Notes under the pieces: model-generated
Told to the model about the DNA's origin: nothing
The model's database searches: none
The model's input: only the letters and a program-made list of their open reading frames with translations
DNA from: Lachnospiraceae bacterium UBA3845
GTDB taxonomy: Bacteria > Bacillota > Clostridia > Lachnospirales > Lachnospiraceae
Assembly (NCBI GenBank): GCA_002392705.1
Contig: DGHP01000124.1
Span: 1-17,642 of the forward strand
DNA: 17,642 bases
Direction of reading: 5' to 3'
Shown: one piece after another, positions 7,157 to 13,868 of the stretch
Position numbering within the stretch: position 1 is the stretch's first letter
Layout: every line of letters begins with the position of its first letter
Made by a program: the position numbers and the translations under genes

Positions 7157-8236
7157 TCAGATATACCGCCCGGTAATCCGGTTCATCTCGTCTTCTTTCT
7201 TTTTCATATCATCCAGAAGCGCAAACTGAACCCGGGTACGGACCAGATTATGTTCGGGATAATCCGTCTTGTAGTAGGTATCCCCGTCCAGGAAATCCGC
7301 CAGGAAACGGATTGCGTTCTCATAGGTCATCATCATGGCTCCCATGGGCAGCCAGCGCACTTCCTGCCCGCTGAGGGAGCCTTCGCAGCCCTTCAGAAAG
7401 CCCTTCGTATAGACTTCATAGAGGGGCAGGCTCAGGGATACCTTTCCGGTATCCGGTTCATCCTCCACTGCCGTATTGGCCCCGAAGCGGATCGAATCTC
7501 CGAAATCATTCATGGCAAGGCCGGGCATGACCGTATCCAGATCCAGGACGCAGATCCCGCGCCCGCTGACGTCATCGATCATGATATTGTTGAATTTTGT
7601 GTCATTGTGGGTCACCCTGAGCGGAATGCGTCCCTCCTTCAGGGCATCCATAAATATCGGCGCGAGATAAGCATATTCTTCCGCCTTCGCGATCATATCC
7701 TCCGCCATGTTCCGCCTGCCCGAGACGTCTGCCGTCACCGATCTGCGGAAATTCTCAAGCCGGTTCGGCGTATCATGGAAGCGCGGAATTGTCTCATGAA
7801 GCTCATCGGCCGGAAAATCCTCCAGCAGATGCTGGAAATGGCCGAAAGCATAGCCGCTCTCATAAAAATCCCGTTCGTTCTTGACCTGGTCATAGCTGGC
7901 GGCGCCTTCAATAAAGACCGTCATGCGCCAGCATTCCCCGTCCGGATCCATGAAATACTGCTTTCCTGAGAGGGTCGGAAACAGGGACAGAACCTCCCGG
8001 TCCGGATCGCCCCCCATGAGCCGCACTTTCCTGCGGATGAAATCCGTGACAAGCACAAAATTCTCCATCACCTCTTCCGGTTTTTTGAACACTTCCCTGT
8101 TGATCCGCTGCAGGACCAGTTTCCTGGCCGGGGTTGTTACAAGAAATGTATCATTGATATGCCCGTTGCCAAACGGCCGGTATGTATAAGTCTGCCCCGC
8201 GGGCAGAAACTGCTCCAGAATCTGTTCCGGCTTCAT
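7157..8236 (-). CDS. Aminoglycoside-phosphotransferase-fold sugar kinase, NahK-like (N-acetylhexosamine 1-kinase type)
   Basis: From the ATG at 8236 it encodes 359 residues, the length I recall for bifidobacterial NahK. NahK phosphorylates C1 of GlcNAc or GalNAc with ATP in the cytoplasm. The N-lobe carries FGNGHINDTFLV (22-33) as glycine-rich loop and KLVLQRIN (39-46). The catalytic loop is HNDTKFNN (His210, Asp212, Asn217). The metal-binding segment is VLDLDTVMPG (230-239, Asp232/Asp234). The open frame continues upstream to 8518, but that part is Ala/Gly-rich and non-homologous in look; GGAGGAG about 8-10 bases before the ATG at 8236 decides the start. It lies upstream of the importer in the same direction, without a clear terminator between. 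Related kinases of this fold act on other small molecules, so the exact substrate is open. Confidence 0.82.
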   Translation of the reverse strand: MKPEQILEQFLPAGQTYTYRPFGNGHINDTFLVTTPARKLVLQRINREVFKKPEEVMENFVLVTDFIRRKVRLMGGDPDREVLSLFPTLSGKQYFMDPDGECWRMTVFIEGAASYDQVKNERDFYESGYAFGHFQHLLEDFPADELHETIPRFHDTPNRLENFRRSVTADVSGRRNMAEDMIAKAEEYAYLAPIFMDALKEGRIPLRVTHNDTKFNNIMIDDVSGRGICVLDLDTVMPGLAMNDFGDSIRFGANTAVEDEPDTGKVSLSLPLYEVYTKGFLKGCEGSLSGQEVRWLPMGAMMMTYENAIRFLADFLDGDTYYKTDYPEHNLVRTRVQFALLDDMKKKEDEMNRITGRYI

Positions 8237-8490
8237 CTCTGTCTCTCCTCCTGCTCCTTCCGGAGCCTGTTTTTCTTCGCAAAAGCTCTTTCCGTCTCTT
8301 TCCGCACATGACAGGCCTCTCAGCGCCGCGCCGTCATAAGGAACCCTCCTGCCTGCCGGGCCTGCCGCTGCATGCCCTGTACTGCCTGCCGGCGCTGCCG
8401 CAGACTTTGCGCTGCCGTGCGATCCGGAATTATTATCTCCTATCCGGGCCAAATAATCCAGAGAGAGAGCAGGAAAAATAAAAGCAATGT
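8237..8490. other. Leader region upstream of the kinase gene
   Basis: About 250 bases without a convincing gene. They are GC-rich and contain repeated CGGCAGGC-type units around 8350-8400. The best promoter guess on the minus strand is GATAAT near 8430 with a poor -35 (TGGATT) 17 bases before it, so the kinase promoter is not settled. A five-codon open frame with an ideal ribosome site is listed separately. Confidence 0.4.
8320..8337 (-). CDS. Possible leader mini-cistron (5 codons) upstream of the kinase gene
   Basis: ATG-ACG-GCG-CGG-CGC-TGA (MTARR) is preceded by AGGAGG with a 7-base gap, a better ribosome site than many genes here have. It ends 83 bases before the kinase start and is not in its frame. 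It could be a translated leader peptide affecting the downstream gene or a chance match; no family or attenuator structure supports it. Confidence 0.2.
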   Translation of the reverse strand: MTARR

Positions 8491-8532
8491 AAAAAAGGAC
8501 AGGAGTCCCTGCTTTCACAAAGTCTCCTGTCC
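8491..8532 (-). terminator. Intrinsic terminator of the flavin reductase gene
   Basis: Minus-strand GGACAGGAG (8524-8532) pairs with CTCCTGTCC (8497-8505) over 9 perfect base pairs, with an inner CTTT/AAAG stem, followed by six T (8491-8496). It lies 33 bases after the stop codon and separates this gene from the kinase unit. The stem belongs to the GGACAGG hairpin family seen also at 10646 and 13787. Confidence 0.9.
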
Positions 8533-8565
8533 CCGGTCAGCTTTTTGGAAAATACACCGCAGCTT

Positions 8566-10530
8566 TTACTGCGCCGCGTAATCCGCCGCAGACTGGCCTG
8601 CGATCCGGCCGTATACGACGAAATCCGCAACCGCGGTTCCGCCGAGACGGTTCTGTCCATGTACACCGCCGGTGACTTCGCCTGCCGCGAACAGACCCGG
8701 AATTACTTCTCCTTCCGTGCTGATCACTTCCGCCGCGGAGTCAATCTCAACGCCGCCCATGGTGTGGTGCACGCCGGGCGTTACCTTCAGTGCATAGAAA
8801 GGAGCGGTATCCAGCGGATTGGCGAAGCTGGTGCGCGCATTCTCTGAAAGCATCGTATCCTCCCCTGCCTCAACGCAGGCGTTCCAGGCTTCCATGGTTG
8901 CCGCGAAAACTGCCGGGTCGGTGCCCATGGCTTCCGCCAGTTCCTCATAGCTCTCACCCATCACGGTGAAGCCCTTGTTGATGTATCCCTGGATAACGCT
9001 GGAGGCATCCGCCATCGCCTGGTCGATTACCAGCCAGACATAATCGGTTCCGGTTGCCGCCTGCTGCTCGATCTCAGCTGCGGAAACCTTGTCGCGGGTG
9101 GACACTTCATCATAGAAGCGCTCGCCATCCGCGTTGACCAGAATCGCTCCGTCGCCGCGCAGGCCTTCCGTAATCAGGGAAGCCGCGCCCGCATCGTCCA
9201 CATGTACGGTCGGATGAATCTGGATCTGATCCATCTCTACGGTATTGGCTCCGACATCCTCTGCCGTAGCCATCAGGATACCCTGCCCCTGGGCGCCTGC
9301 CGCATTCGTCGTGCAGTAATCAACAAGGTCAGGACGGTATTCCGCGATCATGTCGAAGTTCGCGCCGAATCCGCCGGTGGCAAGGAGTACTGCCTTCGCG
9401 TTGACTGTGACGGTATTACCGCTCTTTCCGGCCGCCTCAACGCCGACTGCCTTCCCGTCCGCCATCAGGATCTTTGTAGCTGTGGTGTCGTAAAGGACAT
9501 CGATTCCTTTTGCTTCAACATTTTCTTTCAGAATCGGCACAAGATAGGCGCCGACAGAGACAACCTTTCCGTCCGCGTCCACAGGCCTGTGGATTCTCTT
9601 GACGGAAGCGCCGCCGAACGCGCCGACGTTCTTGAGGTCCGCTCCGATGCTGCTGAGCCACTCGATGGCGTCCGCACTGCCTTCGCAGAGGGTATTGACC
9701 AGTTCCGGCTTATTGGTTCCGTGGCCGCCGATCATGGTATCAAGCTCCATCAGCTCGACAGAATCAAAATATCCTTCCGGATTCTTATTATAGGCGTCAT
9801 ACTGTTCCTGGACCGTCTGTGCAAGCTCCCTGATATAGGCAACCGTCTCTTCCGGTACGGATTCATCCAGGGCCTTTGCCAGAGCTTCCTCATCTGCCGC
9901 AGTGGCGAGGGTCTTCTCCACGCCGGCTGCTTCCGCGAATTCATTCTCGTCCTGGTAAGGCGTATCCGCTGCGTTCATGCCGCCGGTGGAACGGACCGAA
10001 TTGCCGCCCGCCGCGTTCTGGGATTCCAGAATGATAACGGAAGCGCCCGCATCAGCTGCCGTAACAGCCGCGGTCATACCCGCGCCGCCTGCGCCGACGA
10101 TGACAACATCCGCTTCCAGAACCATGTCTTCCGCTTCTGTCTCGGCGATCTCGACCTTCTCAAGATCATCCGGGCTGAGTCCTGCTTCCGCAAGCGCCGC
10201 AGTGGCAGCATCGATTATCGCCTGGCTGGTCACGGTTGCTCCGGAGATGCCGTCCACATCAAGGGAATTCGCGTCAACCATCTCAACAGGCATGGTCTCG
10301 ATGGCGACGGAACCGATTCCGGGCGTCTCATCGGGTCCTTCCGCGAGAACGTCGGTAATCACGCCGGCCGAATCCAGTGTAAGCGTTACTGTGACATCTC
10401 CGCCAAGGCCCTGGGCGACGCCGGTGTAGGAACCTGCATAGTCCTCCTCCGGCAGTGCTTCCGCATATACGCAGGATGACATGGTCAGAACCACGGCAGC
10501 TGACAGTGCGGCCATCAGAATCTTTTTCAT
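8566..10530 (-). CDS. Secreted FMN- and FAD-dependent reductase, fumarate reductase-like (flavocytochrome c family without heme)
   Basis: Encodes 654 residues. A signal sequence ends at MSSC (Cys20, possible lipid anchor) or VYA-EA. Residues about 31-117 form an FMN-binding domain with DGISGAT, the ApbE flavinylation motif, where Thr99 would carry covalent FMN. From residue 141 a FAD domain starts with IVGAGGAG (144-151). Residues matching the fumarate reductase active site are all present: His439 in QIHPT, Arg479 in TRDK, His588/589 in VHHTMGG and Arg628 in NRLGG. No CXXCH heme motif exists, so electrons probably reach FAD through the bound FMN. It likely reduces an external acceptor such as fumarate or a related unsaturated acid during anaerobic growth; the substrate is inferred. 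It is a single-gene unit with promoter and terminator. The start is supported by AGGAGGG 4 bases upstream. Confidence 0.9.
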   Translation of the reverse strand: MKKILMAALSAAVVLTMSSCVYAEALPEEDYAGSYTGVAQGLGGDVTVTLTLDSAGVITDVLAEGPDETPGIGSVAIETMPVEMVDANSLDVDGISGATVTSQAIIDAATAALAEAGLSPDDLEKVEIAETEAEDMVLEADVVIVGAGGAGMTAAVTAADAGASVIILESQNAAGGNSVRSTGGMNAADTPYQDENEFAEAAGVEKTLATAADEEALAKALDESVPEETVAYIRELAQTVQEQYDAYNKNPEGYFDSVELMELDTMIGGHGTNKPELVNTLCEGSADAIEWLSSIGADLKNVGAFGGASVKRIHRPVDADGKVVSVGAYLVPILKENVEAKGIDVLYDTTATKILMADGKAVGVEAAGKSGNTVTVNAKAVLLATGGFGANFDMIAEYRPDLVDYCTTNAAGAQGQGILMATAEDVGANTVEMDQIQIHPTVHVDDAGAASLITEGLRGDGAILVNADGERFYDEVSTRDKVSAAEIEQQAATGTDYVWLVIDQAMADASSVIQGYINKGFTVMGESYEELAEAMGTDPAVFAATMEAWNACVEAGEDTMLSENARTSFANPLDTAPFYALKVTPGVHHTMGGVEIDSAAEVISTEGEVIPGLFAAGEVTGGVHGQNRLGGTAVADFVVYGRIAGQSAADYAAQ

Positions 10531-10574
10531 AATACCCTCCTGTTCATCAGATGAAAATTGCTTGAAACAAGTCC

Positions 10575-10603
10575 ACTGTACCTGAGCGTCATTTTTTTGT
10601 CAA
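10575..10603 (-). promoter_or_regulatory. Sigma-A promoter of the flavin reductase gene
   Basis: Minus-strand TTGACA (10598-10603) and TACAGT (10575-10580) are 17 bases apart, the same boxes and spacing as the uxuA promoter. The leader is about 38 bases. It contains an interrupted palindrome TTCATC-A-GATGAA (10543-10555) just before the ribosome site and CTTGAAACAAG (10561-10571) at the presumed start, either of which might be a regulator site. Confidence 0.75.
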
Positions 10604-10645
10604 TGGTTTTTCTTCCGGTCAGCCTGAACGTACCGTCCTGATGAT

Positions 10646-10673
10646 CGGACAGGGGAAGTTCATCCCCTGTCCG
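10646..10673. repeat. Perfect intergenic hairpin of the GGACAGG family
   Basis: CGGACAGGGGA (10646-10656) pairs over 11 bases with TCCCCTGTCCG (10663-10673) around a 6-base loop. Neither strand has a T run after the stem, so it is not an ordinary terminator, yet the stem resembles the two T-tailed terminators at 8491-8532 and 13781-13814. Confidence 0.7.
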
Positions 10674-10765
10674 CTTCCGCGATAACAGCGGGCATCCAGC
10701 AGCAGAGCTGCCTGATATCCGTCAGTCTTCAGATGCCTGGCAGACATTTGAGGGCTTTACCGCAT

Positions 10766-10792
10766 AAAAAAAGACACCGCATACGCGATGTC
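10766..10792 (-). terminator. Intrinsic terminator of the tRNA-Gln gene
   Basis: Minus-strand GACATCGC and GCGGTGTC (10773-10792) form an 8-pair stem with one G-T pair and a four-base loop, followed by seven T (10766-10772). It begins 7 bases after the tRNA 3' end. Confidence 0.9.
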
Positions 10793-10799
10793 CTTTAAG

Positions 10800-10871
10800 C
10801 AGGGGTACAAGGATTCGAACCTTGAAATGACGGAGTCAGAGTCCGCTGCCTTACCGTTTGGCTATACCCCT
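10800..10871 (-). tRNA. tRNA-Gln (anticodon CUG)
   Basis: The 72 bases fold as a complete cloverleaf. The acceptor stem is AGGGGTA/TACCCCT. The D arm is GCC-AAACGGTAA-GGC and the anticodon stem GCGGA/TCCGT with loop CTCTGAC. The T arm is CAAGG-TTCGAAT-CCTTG with a five-base variable loop. The anticodon CTG (plus-strand 10837-10839) reads CAG, glutamine. The discriminator base is G73, as usual for glutamine. CCA is not encoded. The first pair is A1-U72 instead of the U1-A72 found in the well-known bacterial tRNA-Gln sequences. It is a single-gene unit with its own promoter and terminator. Confidence 0.96.
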
Positions 10872-10910
10872 TTATGATGTCCGCCGCCGTAACTCTCAGC
10901 GACGAACATC

Positions 10911-10939
10911 ATTATAGTAGAGTTCCGTCAGGAATGCAA
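10911..10939 (-). promoter_or_regulatory. Promoter of the tRNA-Gln gene
   Basis: Minus-strand TTGCAT (10934-10939) and a perfect TATAAT (10911-10916) are 17 bases apart, about 40 bases before the mature tRNA 5' end. Confidence 0.8.
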
Positions 10940-11004
10940 GCACATTTTTCAAAAAAATTCTGTACGCTGTTCTGCTAAGGCAGCAAAGCTGCCAGGTGAA
11001 ATAT

Positions 11005-11036
11005 GCGGGCGGCCTGATGTGTGGAAGGCCCTGAAC
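11005..11036 (+). repeat. Interspersed intergenic repeat, copy downstream of the beta-glucosidase gene
   Basis: GCGGGCGGCCTGATGTGTG matches the reverse complement of 16686-16704 at 17 of 19 positions. The similarity continues loosely through AAGG and TGAAC. It lies in opposite orientation to the copy upstream of pncB. It is probably a second module of the same dispersed element as 7119-7156 and 16715-16752. Confidence 0.45.
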
Positions 11037-11133
11037 CGTTACTGCAAAAGCCGCTGCTGTCCACGGCCGCCTTAAAGATAAGTTCCGGTCCGACGTGCCT
11101 GCCGGAAAAGCAGACGCTTATCTGATTCCCGTC

Positions 11134-13680
11134 TCAGCAGCGCAGGCTCATCCGGAGCACGCGCTCCGCATCCTGCTGGAGGATGGCGCGGGTCAGGTGA
11201 TAGGGATGGTTCTCATCCTTCAGCGCCTTCATGATATCATCGTAGTCCGGCTGGATCCCGGGCATGACCACATCATTGCCTGCCCGGATGCAGCCCGCCG
11301 CGGAGGCGCAGGGATGCTTCTCTCCTCTCGGTCCCATGCCGCCGGTTACCAGCCAGTCTGTCATGACAAAGCCGTCGAATCCCCACTCGTCCCGGAGGAC
11401 ATCCGTGACCAGGTCCCGCCTGCTGCAGGCGTGCTCCCCGTTGATCAGGTTGTAGGAGGTCATGAGCGTGCGCGGCTGCGAGGATGTCACGCAGATCTCG
11501 AAGCCTTTCAGGTAGATCTCGCGCAGCGCCCTTTCGCTCAGGAGGCTGTTGGAGAAGTAGCGGTTTGTCTCCTGGTTGTTGCAGCAGAAATGTTTGATGG
11601 TCGTGCCGCAGCCTTCATGCTTCTGGACGCCGTCGGTGATTGCCGCCGCGGTCAGTCCGCTGATCAGGGGATCTTCCGAAAAATACTCGAAATTCCGGCC
11701 GCACCTGGGATTTCTCATGATGTTCATGGCCGGGGCAAGCCAGAGGTTCACACCGAACAGCTCCATCTCCTCCCCGACGATGTCGCCGCATTTGCTGCAC
11801 AGTTCATCATTCCAGGACTGGGCAAGAGCCGTGCCGATCGGAATGGCGGTGCAGTACTGATAAAAGACTTCATAATCTGCCGGCGCATCTTTCGCGGGGG
11901 CTGCCTTTTCCTCCTCCCCGCTTTCCTCTGCAAAGCTGAAATCCAGATTGCTGGTCAGGGCGATCGCGTTCTCCCCTTCCATCCGGTATTCCTGGCTCAC
12001 CCTGAGCCCGGCGGGCCCGTCCGCCATGATGATCGACTCCACGCCCAGTTCCTCCAGGCGGCCGGTTGTCTCACCTGCGGCCCCCGCAACATGGAAGGAA
12101 GCATTGCCGATCACTTCCAGAAGATCCGCGTCCGGAGCGGCCGGCTTGAATGCGCCGACGCAGAGATAAGCCAGCTGTTCATCGCTGAGGGATCCGGTGA
12201 ATTCTTCCATGGAGATCCGGCCCAGCAGGACATCCTCCAGGGATCCTGCCTTCCCTTCCATCTCTTCCGGAAGATCCGAGTAGTCAATCCCGAGTTCCCC
12301 GATGCGGTCTGCCCGCAGCCCGACCGTCACCGGCTCCGCAGGTCCGCTGATGCCCTCAGCCCTGTCCGTATAGCTGCCCAGTACAGCAGCCACCTTCTCC
12401 GGCTGCGGTTTAAGGTCCTCGAAGCCGCAGCTGCCGCCGACATTTTTAAGCTTCCAGGTCTCGACTTCTCTGTCCAGAACGAGCTTTCCGGCGACCACAG
12501 CCCGGTCGCTGTCCAAACCGGCCAGGATGGTATAGGTCCCGGCTTCCAGCACATAGGAGGCCTTCTCAGTATCATAGGAGGCCATGTCGGAAGGGCTGAA
12601 GAGCAGCTTCAGCACCTGGGAATCCCCGGGCGCCAGCTCATCTGTCTTGCAGTAAACCGCCAGCTCCTTTACCGGCTTGTCGAGCCTGCCCGCCGGCGCG
12701 CTGTAATAGAGCTGCACGACCTCCATGCCCGGCCGGCTTCCTGTGTTTTCTACTTCTACGCTGACCGCAATCTCCTCCTCATCCGCCTCAAAAGAGACGA
12801 CCCGGGAGACAAATTCCGTATAGCTCAGGCCGTATCCGAAAGGATAGGTCTTTGCGGCCCCGAAGGAATCAAAGTAGCGGTAGCCGACATAGATTCCCTC
12901 CTTGTAAAGGGTATCATTCGGATCCCCGAAGCCTTCCGTGGACGGATAAGAGGCGATCGGCGCCCAGGTCATGGTCAGTTTTCCGGACGGATAGCTCTTC
13001 CCGAGAAGCACGTCCGCCAGGGCGTCTCCCGAGGGGGCCCCCAGCTGGCTCATCAGAAGAATATTCCCGACCTCCTTCTCCACGGGAGTAAGGTCGACCA
13101 TGCCGCCTACATTCAGGATCAGGGCAAAGTTCTCATAAGCTCCGGCAAGGGTGAGAATATCTCTCACTTCCGTATCGCTCAGGCCGATATCTCCCCTGCC
13201 CTCCCCACGGTCATTTCCTTCTCCGGAAATTCTCGACAGGACATAGATGGCGCAGTCCGCCGTCAGATCAAGCGGAAGTTCATATTCGGGCTCCGGCATA
13301 ACAGCGCCGAACGCCACCATAAAGATCGGCTGTCCGGTCTCCTCGGCAATTTTCAGCAGTTTTTTCTGAAACTGGGCGGAGGCGTCCTCCAGGACCCGGT
13401 CATAGCCGTCCAGCCATTCTTTCGATGTCAGTGTAAAGCCCGCGTTCTCCAGGCCTTTCTCCACCGTCACGAACTCCCTGCTGTTCACATCCCCCGACCC
13501 GGTACCGCCCTTGATCGTATGGCGGACGCCCCTTCCGAAGGCTGCGATCCTGCAGGGGCCTTCGAGCGGCAGCTTTCCATCCTTTTTCAGAAGCACCATG
13601 CACTCCGGCGCCAGAGCCCTCACCGCGCTGATGTGATCCCGCTCGAACTGCTGGACCTGGGGTGTATTGATTCGTCTCAT
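11134..13680 (-). CDS. Glycoside hydrolase family 3 beta-glucosidase with swapped domain order
   Basis: Encodes 848 residues. Usual GH3 enzymes have the TIM barrel first and the alpha/beta sandwich second; here the order is reversed. The sandwich domain comes first (about 20-290). It contains ISGEGNDR with Glu154 as likely acid/base and ends with YPFGYGLSYTEF (279-290). A fibronectin-III-like domain follows at about 295-400, then a linker. The catalytic barrel (about 490-848) has KHFCCNNQE from Lys696 and the nucleophile Asp775 in FVMTDW. This layout is known from Ruminococcus albus and Butyrivibrio beta-glucosidases. No signal peptide is seen, so it acts inside the cell on imported beta-glucosides; related enzymes also cut xylosides. 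An AGGAGG site 7 bases upstream supports the start. It is a single-gene unit behind an extended -10 promoter. Confidence 0.93.
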   Translation of the reverse strand: MRRINTPQVQQFERDHISAVRALAPECMVLLKKDGKLPLEGPCRIAAFGRGVRHTIKGGTGSGDVNSREFVTVEKGLENAGFTLTSKEWLDGYDRVLEDASAQFQKKLLKIAEETGQPIFMVAFGAVMPEPEYELPLDLTADCAIYVLSRISGEGNDRGEGRGDIGLSDTEVRDILTLAGAYENFALILNVGGMVDLTPVEKEVGNILLMSQLGAPSGDALADVLLGKSYPSGKLTMTWAPIASYPSTEGFGDPNDTLYKEGIYVGYRYFDSFGAAKTYPFGYGLSYTEFVSRVVSFEADEEEIAVSVEVENTGSRPGMEVVQLYYSAPAGRLDKPVKELAVYCKTDELAPGDSQVLKLLFSPSDMASYDTEKASYVLEAGTYTILAGLDSDRAVVAGKLVLDREVETWKLKNVGGSCGFEDLKPQPEKVAAVLGSYTDRAEGISGPAEPVTVGLRADRIGELGIDYSDLPEEMEGKAGSLEDVLLGRISMEEFTGSLSDEQLAYLCVGAFKPAAPDADLLEVIGNASFHVAGAAGETTGRLEELGVESIIMADGPAGLRVSQEYRMEGENAIALTSNLDFSFAEESGEEEKAAPAKDAPADYEVFYQYCTAIPIGTALAQSWNDELCSKCGDIVGEEMELFGVNLWLAPAMNIMRNPRCGRNFEYFSEDPLISGLTAAAITDGVQKHEGCGTTIKHFCCNNQETNRYFSNSLLSERALREIYLKGFEICVTSSQPRTLMTSYNLINGEHACSRRDLVTDVLRDEWGFDGFVMTDWLVTGGMGPRGEKHPCASAAGCIRAGNDVVMPGIQPDYDDIMKALKDENHPYHLTRAILQQDAERVLRMSLRC

Positions 13681-13741
13681 AGTTTCAACCTCCTGTCTGC
13701 GCTAAAAATCTTATATCCCGGCGCTGTAACCATTTATTCAG

Positions 13742-13750
13742 ATTATAGCA
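13742..13750 (-). promoter_or_regulatory. Extended -10 promoter of the beta-glucosidase gene, with inverted repeat upstream
   Basis: Minus-strand TGC-TATAAT (13742-13750) is an extended -10 element; no good -35 box lies 17 bases upstream. In that place is the inverted repeat ATGTT-N5-AACAT (13756-13770). This could be a regulator site compensating for, or blocking, the weak -35. Confidence 0.6.
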
Positions 13751-13780
13751 TGAATATGTTCAGACAACATCCGGAATTGT

Positions 13781-13814
13781 AAAAAAGGACAGGGAGACCT
13801 TCATCCCCCTGTCC
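13781..13814 (-). terminator. Intrinsic terminator of the branched-chain aminotransferase gene
   Basis: Minus-strand GGACAGGG and CCCTGTCC (13787-13814) pair perfectly, extended inward by a G-T pair and two more pairs, with loop TGAAGG. Six T follow (13781-13786). It lies 54 bases after the stop and before the beta-glucosidase promoter. It is a member of the GGACAGG hairpin family. Confidence 0.9.
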
Positions 13815-13868
13815 GGTTCTCTCAGAAGATATCCGCAGCCAGGCTGTGCCATCCCATCTCCGGAATAT

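Larger units (their letters stand above)
10531..11133. other. Intergenic region between flavin reductase and beta-glucosidase genes
   Basis: These 603 bases hold the reductase promoter, one GGACAGG hairpin, the tRNA-Gln unit and a repeat copy at 11005-11036, each listed separately. For the beta-glucosidase 3' end there are only weak candidates on the minus strand: GCCG/CGGC (11050-11067) followed by TTTT, and GGCAGC-TTT-GCTGCC (10979-10993) without a T run. I see no protein gene here. Confidence 0.6.

Noticed and set aside
8237..8518. N-terminal extension of the kinase to position 8518
   Set aside because: The extra 94 residues are Ala/Gly-rich without kinase character and run through the upstream gene's terminator region; the ATG at 8236 has a good ribosome site and gives the NahK-like length.
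8566..10530. Cytochrome-type flavocytochrome c with heme
   Set aside because: The protein has no CXXCH motif anywhere; only flavin domains are present.
10640..10680. Terminator for the tRNA or upstream genes
   Set aside because: The hairpin is perfect but neither strand has a T run, and the tRNA already has a complete terminator at 10766-10792.
10800..10871. tRNA gene as an integration site of a mobile element
   Set aside because: No integrase, no duplicated tRNA 3' end and no phage-like genes are visible near it.
11095..13782. 895-codon plus-strand open frame opposite the GH3 gene
   Set aside because: It is a mirror of the well-supported GH3 gene on the other strand, has no recognisable domain or ribosome site, and its composition is that of an antisense frame in GC-rich DNA.
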